The notes: generated by a model not told the origin, from the letters alone. A DNA stretch of 64,000 nt from Halalkalicoccus jeotgali B3 (GCF_000196895.1 NC_014297.1:2525770-2589769), one strand, 5' to 3'. Numbered from the stretch's first letter, positions 8,321 through 17,252 are shown. Translations and numbers: made by a program.

Positions 8321-8881
8321 ATGGCGGACGATCACGATCACGATCGCAGGCTGGTGTCGGGCTGGGAAGGGCGCTATTTCGAGGACTTCGCGGTGGGCGA
8401 CGTTTATAAACACCCCTACGGGCGCACCGTCACGGAGACCGACAACGTCTGGTTTACCAACGTGACGATGAACCTCAACCCGATGCACTTCAACGAGGCC
8501 TACGCCGCCGAGACCGAGTTCGGCGAGCGCCTCGTCGACGGCACGTTCGTCATCGCCCTTGCAGTGGGAATGAGCGTCATCGACATCTCGATGAACGCGA
8601 CCGCGAACCTCGGCTACGACACGATCCGCCATCACGCGCCGGTCTTCCACGGCGATACGATCTTCGCCGAAAGCGAGGTCACAGAAAAGCGTGAGAGCGA
8701 TTCGAGAGATCACGTCGGGATCGTCACGACCGAACTCCGGGCGTACAACGAGGACGACGAGTTGGTGCTCTCCCTAGAGCGCACGCCGATGGTGCTCAAA
8801 CGCGAGTACGCAGACCCCTCCGCGGCACAGCCGACGGGGTGGCCCGAGGGGGTGGGCACCCAGCCTGCGGAGTTCGATTAG
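8321..8881 (+). CDS. MaoC-family (R)-hydratase
   Basis: A 186-residue hot-dog-fold hydratase. The MaoC signature region NPMHFNE contains the catalytic His, and FGERLVDGTFVIALAVG follows as in MaoC and mesaconyl-CoA/beta-methylmalyl-CoA hydratases. It should hydrate or dehydrate an acyl-CoA. Haloarchaea use a related enzyme in the methylaspartate cycle, but no partner of that cycle lies nearby, so the substrate stays open. A TATA-like CTTATGA lies about 27 bases upstream of the ATG. The gene overlaps the convergent S9 peptidase by 4 bases. Confidence 0.85.
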   Translation: MADDHDHDRRLVSGWEGRYFEDFAVGDVYKHPYGRTVTETDNVWFTNVTMNLNPMHFNEAYAAETEFGERLVDGTFVIALAVGMSVIDISMNATANLGYDTIRHHAPVFHGDTIFAESEVTEKRESDSRDHVGIVTTELRAYNEDDELVLSLERTPMVLKREYADPSAAQPTGWPEGVGTQPAEFD

Positions 8882-10713
8882 ACGTGCTCCTCGAGGAACG
8901 CCGCGATCTTCGTGTAGGCCTCGATGCGGTTTTCGAGCTTCGTGAAGCCGTGGCCCTCGTCGTCGAAGATCAGCGTCTCGACGGGGACGTGTTCGGCCGC
9001 CGTCTCGGCGATCTGTTCGGCCTCGCCCACCGGTACCCGCGGGTCGTTCTCGCCATGCAAAACGAACAGCGGGGCCGCTATCGAGTCGATGTTGTTGATC
9101 GGCGAGACCGATTCGAGGAAGTCGCGGTCGCGTTCAAGGGATCCGTACTCGGCTTCCCGAAGCTCGCGGCGCCAGTCGCCGGTGTTTTCGAGGAACGTCA
9201 CGAAGTTCGCGATACCGACGATGTCGATCCCCGCGGCCCATAGCTCGGGGTACTCGGTCAGGCTCGCGAGCACCATGAACCCACCATACGAGCCGCCGAG
9301 CGCGACGATCCTGTCGGGATCGATCGCTGGCTGCTCGTGCAGCCACTCGACGCCGGCCTTGATGTCGGCGACGCTGTCCATGCGCTTTTCGACGTCGTCG
9401 AGGTGGGTGTACTCGCGACCATACCCTGAAGAACCGCGGACGTTGGGCTCGAAGTAGGCGTAACCCCGATCGAGGAAGTACTGTTTGACCGGGCTAAAGG
9501 AGGGCCGGCGCTGGCCCTCGGGCCCGCCGTGGATGTCGACGATGGCGGGCGTTCCGCCCGCGGGCGCGTCGGCGGGCAACGAGAAAAAGGCGGGGATCTC
9601 GCGGCCAGCGCGGGACTCCGTCCCGCAGGCGGACGGGCGTTGCCCGTCAGCGCTGGAGCTCTCGAAGCGCACGAGTTCCGAGCCTGAAAAGCGCTCGGGG
9701 GGAATTCCACCCGTCGCGGCGTCCGTCCAGCGCTCGGTCTCGCCGGTTTCGCACTCGACGACGTAGACGTTCGTGGTGTGGGTGTCGCCGGTCGCGCTGA
9801 CCGCAAACCGCTCGCCCTCGGGGCCGAAGCTTACTCCGCCGGCGATGCCCTTGGGTAGATCGGGGGTGGGAAGCTCCTCGATCCCGCTTCCAGAGAGCGC
9901 GCCGACGGTCAGCTCGGTGTAGCCGTCGACGTTGCGCGAGTAGACCACTCTCTCGCTTTCCTCGTCGAGGGCGACCCCGTCGACGTTCCACTCTCCTCCG
10001 CGCTCGATGACCGAGAGATCGCCCGTTTCGGCGTCCAGCCGCGCGAGATAGAGCGTATCGGCGCCTTCGTCGGTGACGAGGTAGATCCCGCCATCGGGAC
10101 CCCAGCTGGGACTCTGAAACCGGACCCGCCCCTCGTGGGGCGTTAGATGGGTCAGTTCGCCCGAGTCGATATCGAGGACGGAGACATCCTGATCGAAACT
10201 GGAGTGCGATTCGGTGACGATCAGGCGCTCGTCGTCAGGGCTCCACCCGCCGATGGTGAGCCAGCCGTCGCCCTCGTGGATCAGTTCCGCCTCCTCACCG
10301 CGCTCGTCGCGACCCTGCGTGTAGATATCGAAGACCGCCCCGTCGCGGCGATTCGAGGCGAAAGCGAAGCGCTCGCCGTCGTGTGACCAGCCGCCGAAGC
10401 GATGCTTGGCCTCGGGATGGGCGGTCAGCGGGTCGACCGTGCCGTCCGGGCACAACAAGAAGAGCTGCTGGCGCTCGTTGCCGCCCTCGTCCATCCCGAA
10501 GAGCACTTCGGTGCGATCGGGCGAGAAGGAGGCGAAGGTGACGCGCTCGTCGTAGAACGTGTGTTGGGCGGGCCACTCGGTCGGAGCGCCGAGCGACCAG
10601 ACCTGCGGGACGCCCGTCGTGTCCATCAGAAACGAGAGACGATCGCCCTCGGGGCCGAAGGAGGCGCCGTAGGCGTTGCGGACGTTGAGGTAGCGTTCGA
10701 ACGGGTATGCCAT
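8878..10713 (-). CDS. S9-family prolyl oligopeptidase-type peptidase
   Basis: A 611-residue cytoplasmic peptidase. The N-terminal two-thirds is a WD40/TolB-like beta-propeller with repeated blocks of the type SFSPDRTEVLF and GGWSPDDERL. The C-terminal alpha/beta-hydrolase domain has the nucleophile motif GGSYGGFM (Ser near 472), the Asp in HGENDPRV and the His in DEGHGF. It probably trims short peptides or acyl-peptides. Between propeller and hydrolase (about residues 352-369) is an extra segment, ADGQRPSACGTESRAG, encoded by a highly palindromic 52-base stretch that looks inserted. The start is the ATG giving MAYPFERY. Confidence 0.92.
   Translation of the reverse strand: MAYPFERYLNVRNAYGASFGPEGDRLSFLMDTTGVPQVWSLGAPTEWPAQHTFYDERVTFASFSPDRTEVLFGMDEGGNERQQLFLLCPDGTVDPLTAHPEAKHRFGGWSHDGERFAFASNRRDGAVFDIYTQGRDERGEEAELIHEGDGWLTIGGWSPDDERLIVTESHSSFDQDVSVLDIDSGELTHLTPHEGRVRFQSPSWGPDGGIYLVTDEGADTLYLARLDAETGDLSVIERGGEWNVDGVALDEESERVVYSRNVDGYTELTVGALSGSGIEELPTPDLPKGIAGGVSFGPEGERFAVSATGDTHTTNVYVVECETGETERWTDAATGGIPPERFSGSELVRFESSSADGQRPSACGTESRAGREIPAFFSLPADAPAGGTPAIVDIHGGPEGQRRPSFSPVKQYFLDRGYAYFEPNVRGSSGYGREYTHLDDVEKRMDSVADIKAGVEWLHEQPAIDPDRIVALGGSYGGFMVLASLTEYPELWAAGIDIVGIANFVTFLENTGDWRRELREAEYGSLERDRDFLESVSPINNIDSIAAPLFVLHGENDPRVPVGEAEQIAETAAEHVPVETLIFDDEGHGFTKLENRIEAYTKIAAFLEEHV
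9605..9656. repeat. In-frame palindromic insertion in the S9 peptidase gene
   Basis: An outer inverted repeat (CCAGCGC / GCGCTGG) encloses two hairpins, each with a 7-base stem and 3-base loop: GCGGGAC-TCC-GTCCCGC at 9610-9626 and GACGGGC-GTT-GCCCGTC at 9632-9648. The whole would fold like a two-armed cloverleaf. It encodes about 17 residues in frame at the interdomain linker, where related enzymes read straight from FES into a short DG-containing link and EIPAFFSLP. This is the form expected of a small palindromic mobile element. Confidence 0.6.
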
Positions 10714-10825
10714 GTGGCGGGCTGTCGCCGTGCTCGTATAGGAGTTCGGGTCGAGGAACCCCGAGGACGGCGCCGCTCTCGGCGCTGGCGGACAGGTTTT
10801 TATCGTCCGAATTCGTGTCCGACGT

Positions 10826-11842
10826 ATGAAAACCGCGTTCGTCCACGCCACGCCCGAGGCCGAGACGGCGCTGGCCCGGCGAACGCGATACCTGGCGGGG
10901 CTGTTGGCCGAGTGCGGCCACGACGTGTGCGTGCTCTGTGTCCGGTGGTGGGACCGAAAAGACGGCGAGTACGACGAGTACGAACGCGAGGGTGTCCCCT
11001 ACCTGTCGGCGAGCGACTCGACGCGCTGGTTCGTCCCTCGACTCCCCGGCGCGCTCGGTCGCGTCGATCCGGCGGTCGTCCACGCCGCCGGTTCGGTGCC
11101 GCGAGCCGTCCTCGCCGCCCGACTGGTGAACGCGCCGCTCGTCGTCGAGTGGTGCGGGGAGACGTCGCCGCGCCTGCTCGAGCGGGCGCTCTCGGTGGCC
11201 GACCGGGTCTGCGTCCCCTCAGAGCACGTCCGAACGGGGGTCCGCGAGCGCGGGGCGGACGCGACGGTCGTCCCGGAGGGGCTCCCGATCGAGGCGATCC
11301 GGGCGACCTCGCCGTCGGGATCGGCGGCGCTGGTGTGGTCGGGCCGACTCGACGAACACGCCGGTCTCGAAGGGTTGTTGCTCGCGATCGCCGAGTTCCG
11401 ACACCGCGAGTGGCGCACGCTCGTGATCGGGACGGGCCCCGACCGGGAGCGCTACGAGCGACTGGCGCGGGACCTCCGGATCGATAACCGGGTGGATTTC
11501 GTTGGATCGGTGCCCGTCGCGGAGCGCATCGCCCGGTTCAAGGGCGCTCATGCGGCTGTCCACACGGCAGACCGGTGTCCGTTCGCGCGCGACCTCGCGC
11601 TCGCGATGGCCTGTGGCTGTGTCGGGATCGTCCGGTACCGACGCGACTCGGCGGCCCACGAACTGATCACGGGGGTCGAGCGGGGGATCCCCGCGACCGA
11701 CGACGGCGACCTCGTCGCGGCGATCGAGGCCGCCGCCGAGTTCCCCCACGAGCGCTATCATCCGGGCTTCGAGCGGTTCTCGGACGCGGCGGTGGTCGAG
11801 CGGTATCGCGAGGTCTATCGTGACCTCGGGGTTGGTGGGTGA
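10826..11842 (+). CDS. Glycosyltransferase family 4-like protein
   Basis: A 338-residue GT-B-fold protein. The N-terminal domain contains an acceptor-side helix (TRYLAGLLAECGHDVCVL). The C-terminal domain carries SGRLDEHAGLEGLLLAIAEF, the donor-site FVGSVPVAERIARFKGA segment, and an Ala/Met-Ala-Cys-Gly turn typical of family 4 (GT1) glycosyltransferases. The usual EGFG motif is replaced by a weaker CPFARDLALAMACG. It probably transfers a sugar from a nucleotide donor. A TTTTTATC box lies about 27 bases upstream of the ATG, so it is likely expressed alone. Confidence 0.82.
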   Translation: MKTAFVHATPEAETALARRTRYLAGLLAECGHDVCVLCVRWWDRKDGEYDEYEREGVPYLSASDSTRWFVPRLPGALGRVDPAVVHAAGSVPRAVLAARLVNAPLVVEWCGETSPRLLERALSVADRVCVPSEHVRTGVRERGADATVVPEGLPIEAIRATSPSGSAALVWSGRLDEHAGLEGLLLAIAEFRHREWRTLVIGTGPDRERYERLARDLRIDNRVDFVGSVPVAERIARFKGAHAAVHTADRCPFARDLALAMACGCVGIVRYRRDSAAHELITGVERGIPATDDGDLVAAIEAAAEFPHERYHPGFERFSDAAVVERYREVYRDLGVGG

Positions 11843-12184
11843 TCAGTCGTCGGCCGAACCAGGTGTCGAGGGGCCGCTCAAGTATGCAGCGGCGAGGATC
11901 GCCACGGCGATCAGAAAGTCGAGGCCGTGGCTGAGGAGGTGATGGAGGGTCATCGGGACGTAGCTGAAGACGGTGCCCAGTCCGATGGCGGTGCGAAAGA
12001 CGAGTGCTCCGAGGGCGATCAACACCAGCAGATACCGTGGGGAACGTCGGCGAGCGAAGACGGCCAAGCCGATCAGGAACAGCACCAGCGTTCCCAGCGC
12101 CGCGAGCAGGATGACCGCGAGCAGTAGGGGGGTGTGTTCCGCGGCCGGCCACCCCGACTGAGCAACGGCGCCGAGCGCGTTCAT
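11843..12184 (-). CDS. Haloarchaeal four-helix membrane protein paired with a winged-helix regulator
   Basis: A 113-residue protein with three to four hydrophobic helices and a short acidic C-terminal tail. I do not know its function. It is divergently paired with a double winged-helix regulator whose start lies about 106 bases away. Such regulator/small-membrane-protein pairs recur in haloarchaea, which suggests regulation by or of the membrane protein. The start is the ATG giving MNALGAV; in-frame starts up to 12292 exist but would run through the promoter of the regulator. Its stop abuts the glycosyltransferase stop. Confidence 0.7.
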   Translation of the reverse strand: MNALGAVAQSGWPAAEHTPLLLAVILLAALGTLVLFLIGLAVFARRRSPRYLLVLIALGALVFRTAIGLGTVFSYVPMTLHHLLSHGLDFLIAVAILAAAYLSGPSTPGSADD

Positions 12185-12290
12185 GGAGTCGAAGCGAAGT
12201 TCGCGTTCGGCGGACAAGTCCGTTGTGCTTACAGACGGTAAGAAGGCCATATACTTCCCCCTGGACCGCCTTGGGCCAACCAGTCCCTGC

Positions 12291-12812
12291 ATGAGTCCGA
12301 CGAACGAGACACGGCGGCGCGTCCGTGAACACGTCCATACTCAGCCAGGAATTCATTTCAACGCCCTGGTTCGGGACTCGGAGTTCGCCCCCGGCCAGAT
12401 CCAGTACCACATCCGGCGACTGTTGCAGGCGGAGGAAGTGACGGCCGAACGTCTCTACGGGCGAACCCACTACTACCCGCCCATCCACGACGTCTGGGAA
12501 CGGCGAACCCTCGCGCTCGCCCGGCGCGAAACCGCCCGCGAGGTGCTCGCCCATCTCCTCGAATGCGAGGGCGCGAAGCCGGCAACGGTCGCAGACTCCC
12601 TCGGGATCGCTCGAAGCACCCTCGAATGGCACCTCGACCGACTCTGCGAACAGGGGATCGTCGAGAAGAAGCGCGACGAGCGCAATCGGGTGACGCTTTT
12701 GATCTCTCACCCCGACCGCACTGCCCGGCTGCTCGCGGAAACCACCGACTCGCTGCCGGATCGCTTCGCCGACCGGTTCATGCGGCTGGTCGACGAACTC
12801 TTCGAGGAGTAG
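12291..12812 (+). CDS. Transcriptional regulator with two winged-helix domains
   Basis: A 173-residue DNA-binding protein. The first winged helix (about residues 5-65) reads through FNALVRDSEFAPGQIQYHIRRL. The second (about 80-140) reads through TVADSLGIARSTLEWHLDRL and a wing ending RVTLLISHP. Double MarR/ArsR-like winged helices of this type are common haloarchaeal regulators of membrane or stress genes. A TATA-like CATATACTT lies about 45 bases upstream and may be shared with the divergent membrane-protein gene, its most likely target. Confidence 0.85.
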   Translation: MSPTNETRRRVREHVHTQPGIHFNALVRDSEFAPGQIQYHIRRLLQAEEVTAERLYGRTHYYPPIHDVWERRTLALARRETAREVLAHLLECEGAKPATVADSLGIARSTLEWHLDRLCEQGIVEKKRDERNRVTLLISHPDRTARLLAETTDSLPDRFADRFMRLVDELFEE

Positions 12813-12898
12813 GGTTTCGACGCTCGAACCACAACCGAGAGGGAGACTGGAGCCCAATCGAGCGGTCATGAACCGAGGACGGCGGCCCGGAGCTCGGC

Positions 12899-13144
12899 GT
12901 GAGTCGAGCGTGGCCCCGGTGGGTTCGGATCGCGCTGGTTCTGGCGGTGCTGTGTGCTTCTCACTGGCGTGCCGCTGGCCGGTACCCACGCGTATTTGAC
13001 GAAACGACGCCCGAAAAGGGCGAGCAGGTCGAAGGATCACTCGGAAAAGTGACCTTCTCGTGTAGCGGCGACGGCGTCCGACTCGCGGAGGTGGCGGTGA
13101 TTGGCCCCGGCGGCGAGTTCGGAAGCGGCCACACGAGCCAGTAG
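12899..13144 (+). CDS. Doubtful small ORF with signal-like N-terminus
   Basis: The 372-base gap between the winged-helix gene and the sulfurtransferase holds one 81-codon frame starting at GTG. Its N-terminus is hydrophobic (VRIALVLAVLCA) after two Arg/Trp residues, like a short signal peptide, and the rest is polar. There is no clear TATA element, no known domain, and the 3' half is not typical of haloarchaeal proteins. It may be a real small secreted protein, a degraded gene or chance. Nothing else stands out in this gap apart from an A-run that serves the opposite strand. Confidence 0.25.
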   Translation: MSRAWPRWVRIALVLAVLCASHWRAAGRYPRVFDETTPEKGEQVEGSLGKVTFSCSGDGVRLAEVAVIGPGGEFGSGHTSQ

Positions 13145-13159
13145 CGGGTTACGAGCGCG

Positions 13160-13165
13160 AAAAAA
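13160..13165 (-). terminator. T-run terminator of the sulfurtransferase gene
   Basis: Six consecutive T residues on the minus strand lie 20 bases after the sulfurtransferase stop codon, the usual form of an archaeal intrinsic terminator. Confidence 0.5.
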
Positions 13166-13184
13166 CGGGCGGAGTGGTGTGCGT

Positions 13185-14072
13185 TTACTGGCCGTCGCCG
13201 GTCTCGATCGGGGTGCGGATCATGCTGCCCCACTCGGTCCACGAGCCGTCGTAGTTGCGGACGTCCTCGAAGCCAAGCAGCTCGCGCAGCGCGAACCACT
13301 CGATCGAGGAGCGCTCGCCGACGCGGCAGTAGGCGATGGTCGACTCCTCGCCGTCGACGCCGGCCTCGGCGTAGATCTCGCGCAGTTCGTCGGCACTCTT
13401 GAACGTGCCGTCGTCGTTCAGGATGGTCGCGATGGGGACGTTCGACGCGCCGGGGATGTGGCCCGCACGCTGGGCGGTCTCGTTGAGCCCCTCGGGCGCG
13501 ATGACCTCGCCGGAGAACTCCTCGGGCGAGCGCACGTCGACCATCGGCAGGCCCTGCTCGATGGCCGTATCGACGTCGTCGCGGTACGCGCGGAGCGACT
13601 CGAAGGGGCCGCGGGCGTTGTACTCCTGGGCATCGAACTCGGGTACCTCGTCGGTCAGCGGGTAGTCGTTGTCGACCCAGTAGCCCTTCCCGCCGTCAAG
13701 TACCTTCGCGTCCTCGTGGCCGTAGTACTTGGCCTGCCAGTAGGCGAAGAGCGCGAACCAGTTGGGGACCCGACCGCCGCCGTAGAAGACGATCGTGTCC
13801 TCTTCGGTGATACCCGCCTCGCCCATCGTCTGCTCGAAGGCGTCCTTCGAGAGGATGTCGCGGGTCTGCTGGTCGGTGAAGTCCTCCTCCCAGTCGAAGA
13901 AGATCGCCCCCGGCGCGTGGCCCTCCTCGTAGGCGGTGTACTCCGAGTCCGCCGTGACGGTGGGGTTGTTCACTTCGAGCAGTCGATAGCCCGAATCCTC
14001 GCTTTGGAACTCCTCTAAGTGGTCCTCGACCCAATCCGCACTCACGAGCACGTCGTTATCGTAATCGGACAT
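13185..14072 (-). CDS. Thiosulfate sulfurtransferase (two-domain rhodanese)
   Basis: A 295-residue tandem rhodanese. The C-terminal domain carries the active loop YCRVGERSS with the catalytic Cys near residue 249. In the N-terminal domain the corresponding loop reads FYGGG, without cysteine, as expected for the inactive half. It transfers sulfane sulfur from thiosulfate to cyanide or another thiophile in the cytoplasm. It is transcribed alone, from a short leader, with a T-run terminator after the stop. Length and layout are normal for the family. Confidence 0.93.
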   Translation of the reverse strand: MSDYDNDVLVSADWVEDHLEEFQSEDSGYRLLEVNNPTVTADSEYTAYEEGHAPGAIFFDWEEDFTDQQTRDILSKDAFEQTMGEAGITEEDTIVFYGGGRVPNWFALFAYWQAKYYGHEDAKVLDGGKGYWVDNDYPLTDEVPEFDAQEYNARGPFESLRAYRDDVDTAIEQGLPMVDVRSPEEFSGEVIAPEGLNETAQRAGHIPGASNVPIATILNDDGTFKSADELREIYAEAGVDGEESTIAYCRVGERSSIEWFALRELLGFEDVRNYDGSWTEWGSMIRTPIETGDGQ

Positions 14073-14159
14073 ACGCGTGGGCCTACGAGTCCCACCCTAT
14101 CCATACTTTGGTCAGCGGCCGGATACGTCGCTTCACCACGAAAGACGCAATATTGCCCG

Positions 14160-16583
14160 CTATCGCTCCCCGTTTGCGGCCTCGACGGTCCGAACCGCGG
14201 CGACGTTCTCGGGGACGTCGTGGACCCGGACGATGTCAGCACCTCGCTCGGCAGCGATGGCCGTTCCGGCAACTGTTGCCGCCGTCCGGTTTTCCGGACC
14301 TCTGTCGACCCGGTCGAACATCGATTTATGCGAGTGGCCGATCAACACCGGACAACCGAGGGCGTGGAACTCCTCTACCCGCCCGAGGATCTCGAAGCCC
14401 TCGCGGGCGCTCTTTGCGAAACCCAACCCGGGATCGACGATGATCTGCTCGCGATCCAGCCCGGCCTTTTCGGCGAGCAGTACCCGCTCTGCGAGGTCGT
14501 TGATCACGTCCTCGACCACGTCGTCGTATGCGACCTCCCGATCGGGGTCGACCGGCGCGTCGAGGCTGTGCATCACGATCAGTGGAGCGTCGTACTCGGC
14601 GGCGACGAAGCGCATCTCGGGGTCCTCGAGGCCCGAAACGTCGTTGAGGATGTCGGCGCCGGCCTCCATGGCCGCGCGCGCGACCGCGGCCTTGCGGGTG
14701 TCGACCGAGATCAGCGCGTCGAGGTCGCTGATTCGCTCGATCACCGGGACGATACGCTCGATCTCCTCCTCGACGGGGACGACGTCCGCCCCCGGCCGTG
14801 TGCTCTCGCCGCCGACGTCGATGACGTCCACGTCGTTCTCGACCATCCGTTCCGCCTGCTCGACCGCGTCCTCGACGCGCTCGTACTCGCCGCCGTCGTG
14901 GAAGCTGTCGGGCGTGACGTTGAGGATCCCCATTACCGCGGTGCGGTCCTCCCACGGATACCCATAGGAGGTGGGCTCGACGCCGATTCCGAGCGCTTCG
15001 CGGACGTTCCGGGCGACCACGGGCAGGCCGTAGGGCTGGCCCTCCAACTTCTCACAGAGGCGTTTGAACTGTGCGAGCGTGCCCATCAACACGACGTCGA
15101 TGGTCTCCTCGTCCTGGTCGTTGAGCCCCGACTGGGCGCACTCCCCGCCCAGCGAGAGCATCTCCTCCTTCAAGTACTGGGCCTGGCGGCGCTGGACGCG
15201 GGTCTTGAGCACGCGGTGGACCGCCTTCCCGCGCATCCGCCAGACGCCCGCCGAGGTGACGTGCGACCCCTCCAGTACCGAACGGGCCTCGCCCAGGTCC
15301 CGCACCCGTTTTTCGATCTCCGCGCGCGTCCAGCGCTCGCGGGCCTCCGCGACCGCGAACAGCGACCCCGCGACGAGCACGCAGTCCTCGGGCCCGGCCT
15401 CCGAAAGCGCGCGCGAGAGCGCCCCCGAGACCGCCCCGCGGGTTTTCACGTCCTCGACGCCGCGCTCGGCGAAGACGCGCGCGAGCACCTCGCGGTCCTC
15501 CGCCCGGTCGAGGTCCGGCTGGGTGCAGACGACGTGATCCGGCGCGGGCAGCGCCGCGGCCATTCCCCTGTGATCCTTCTCGTGCATCGCGCCGACCACA
15601 AGGAAGAGGTCGTCGTACTCGAACTCCGCGAGGGTTTCTGCGAGCGCCTCGCAGGCCCCGGGGTTGTGCGCCCCGTCAAGCACCGTGAGGGGTTCCTCGC
15701 CCATCACCTCGAAGCGCCCGGGCCAGTGGGCGTTTCTGAGCCCGCGTTCCAGTTCCGTCCCCGAGACGCTCGTCACTCGCCTCGCGAGCGCCGCCGCGAT
15801 CCCCGCGTTTCGCGCCTGATACGCACCCAAAAGCGGGATCCGGGCCTCGACGTCCCAGCCGGGCCCCGCAAGCGTGACCCGGCTCTCGACGTGGTTCGTC
15901 CGTCCGCCGTACGCCACGCGCACGTCGCCCTTGGAGCCGACGGTGAGGACCTCGCCGGCCTGCTCGCGAACGGCCGACAGCGCCTCGCCCTCGGCGGCGG
16001 TCACCAGCGGGCCCTCGGCGGGCGCGACGTGGGCCTTATCGCGGGCGATCTCCGCGACGGTGTCGCCGAGGATGCCGGTATGTTCGAGGGTGACGCTGGT
16101 GACGGCGCTCGCGACGGGGTCGATCACGCTGGTCGCGTCGTAGCGCCCGCCGATGCCGACCTCCAGGACGGCGACGTCCACGTCCCGGCGGCCGAACTCC
16201 CACAGCGCCATTGCGGTCATCACCTCGAAGAAGGTCGGCGCCTCGCCAGCGGCCGCGCGCTCGACGACGTGGGGCTGGACCCGCTCGACGAACGTCGCGA
16301 GCGCTCCCTTCGTCATCGGCCGGCCGTCGACCTGCACGCGCTCACGGACGTCGTCGAAGTGCGGCGAGGTGTAGAGCCCGACCGTTAGGCCCGCCTCCCG
16401 AAGGATCGACTCGGTCATCTTCGCCGTGCTGCCCTTCCCGTTGGAGCCGGCGATCTGCACGTACTCGACGCCCTCCTGTGGATCGTCGAGAGCGGCCAGG
16501 AGATCGGCCGTCGACTCCGTGCCGGGTTTCGGCCGGAAGCGCCGCAGATCGAAGAGGAAGTTCGCGGCGTCGTGAAACTCCAT
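14160..16583 (-). CDS. folCP: Bifunctional folylpolyglutamate synthase / dihydropteroate synthase
   Basis: An 807-residue fusion. Residues 1 to about 420 are FolC: P-loop GSNGKGSTAK near 46-55, GIGGRYDATSV, and DGAHNPGAC in the Mur-ligase-like C-domain. Residues from about 545 are dihydropteroate synthase: MGILNVTPDSFHDGG, DVGGESTRPGA, NDVSG and GHSHKSMFD. Between lies a region of about 100 residues (VWRMRGKAVHRVL...KLEGQPYGLP) belonging to neither core. The fusion makes dihydropteroate and then adds glutamate, consecutive steps of folate synthesis, and is known from haloarchaea such as Haloferax. It is a single gene. Confidence 0.95.
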   Translation of the reverse strand: MEFHDAANFLFDLRRFRPKPGTESTADLLAALDDPQEGVEYVQIAGSNGKGSTAKMTESILREAGLTVGLYTSPHFDDVRERVQVDGRPMTKGALATFVERVQPHVVERAAAGEAPTFFEVMTAMALWEFGRRDVDVAVLEVGIGGRYDATSVIDPVASAVTSVTLEHTGILGDTVAEIARDKAHVAPAEGPLVTAAEGEALSAVREQAGEVLTVGSKGDVRVAYGGRTNHVESRVTLAGPGWDVEARIPLLGAYQARNAGIAAALARRVTSVSGTELERGLRNAHWPGRFEVMGEEPLTVLDGAHNPGACEALAETLAEFEYDDLFLVVGAMHEKDHRGMAAALPAPDHVVCTQPDLDRAEDREVLARVFAERGVEDVKTRGAVSGALSRALSEAGPEDCVLVAGSLFAVAEARERWTRAEIEKRVRDLGEARSVLEGSHVTSAGVWRMRGKAVHRVLKTRVQRRQAQYLKEEMLSLGGECAQSGLNDQDEETIDVVLMGTLAQFKRLCEKLEGQPYGLPVVARNVREALGIGVEPTSYGYPWEDRTAVMGILNVTPDSFHDGGEYERVEDAVEQAERMVENDVDVIDVGGESTRPGADVVPVEEEIERIVPVIERISDLDALISVDTRKAAVARAAMEAGADILNDVSGLEDPEMRFVAAEYDAPLIVMHSLDAPVDPDREVAYDDVVEDVINDLAERVLLAEKAGLDREQIIVDPGLGFAKSAREGFEILGRVEEFHALGCPVLIGHSHKSMFDRVDRGPENRTAATVAGTAIAAERGADIVRVHDVPENVAAVRTVEAANGER

Positions 16584-16626
16584 ACGGAAGGGTGAAACGG
16601 GGCGTGCTTAGGACTGTCGGAGAGCG

Positions 16627-17163
16627 CTATTCGAACGTTTCACCGGGTCGAACCGTCTCGCGCTCGACGACTTCCGAGCGCTCGGCATACGCCCGCGCGT
16701 TCTCGACGTAGTGGTCGGCGGCGAGGGCCGTCCGGTCGTCCTCGTCGAGTTCCTTCACCACGTCGGCGGGCGCGCCGGCGACCAGCGTCCGCGCGGGGAC
16801 GACGGTCCCCTCGGTGACGGTGCTGTTGGCCGCGACGATCGCCCCCTCGCCGACGGTCGCGTCGTCGAGGACGATCGCGCCCATCCCGACGAGGCTCGCC
16901 CGCTCGGTGCGGGCCGCGTGGACGATCGCGTTGTGACCCACCGTCGTCCGGGGGCCGAGGTCCGTTCCCTCGTGGAGGGTGGCGTTGTCCTGGACGTTCG
17001 CGCCCTCCCGGAGGGTGATCCGCCCGTGGTCCCCGCGAAGAACCGCGCCGGGCCAGACGCTCGTTTCGGCGTCGAGTACCACGTCCCCGATGACGACCGC
17101 GCTCTCGTCGACGTACGCCGAATCGGCGATCTCCGGTGTCGTGCCGTCGAATGACCTGATCAT
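16627..17163 (-). CDS. Gamma-class carbonic anhydrase-like hexapeptide-repeat protein
   Basis: A 178-residue left-handed beta-helix protein with repeated hexapeptides (SAVVIGDVVLDAETSVWPGAVL). Three His residues sit at the positions that bind metal in gamma carbonic anhydrases (ATLHEG and VGHNAIVH). It resembles the YrdA/CaiE/ferripyochelin-binding-like subgroup, so carbonic anhydrase activity is plausible but unproven. I use the ATG giving MIRSFDG; a start 12 residues upstream is possible. It lies 43 bases upstream of folCP on the same strand and may be cotranscribed with it. Confidence 0.88.
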   Translation of the reverse strand: MIRSFDGTTPEIADSAYVDESAVVIGDVVLDAETSVWPGAVLRGDHGRITLREGANVQDNATLHEGTDLGPRTTVGHNAIVHAARTERASLVGMGAIVLDDATVGEGAIVAANSTVTEGTVVPARTLVAGAPADVVKELDEDDRTALAADHYVENARAYAERSEVVERETVRPGETFE

Positions 17164-17252
17164 GATCCGAGGTCGAAGGCCGGGCGAATAAACCTTCACG
17201 TGTCACGCCGACGCTAAACGACGTTATCGGGTTCGGACGCCTACGGAACGCG

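Noticed and set aside
12961-13299. Minus-strand frame of 112 codons upstream of the winged-helix gene end
   Set aside because: It overlaps the start of a certain sulfurtransferase gene in another frame and its sequence is Arg/Pro/Ser-rich shadow.
14019-16388. 789-codon frame antisense to folCP
   Set aside because: Composition is the reflection of the FolCP codons and nothing resembles a known protein; FolCP on the other strand has every expected motif.
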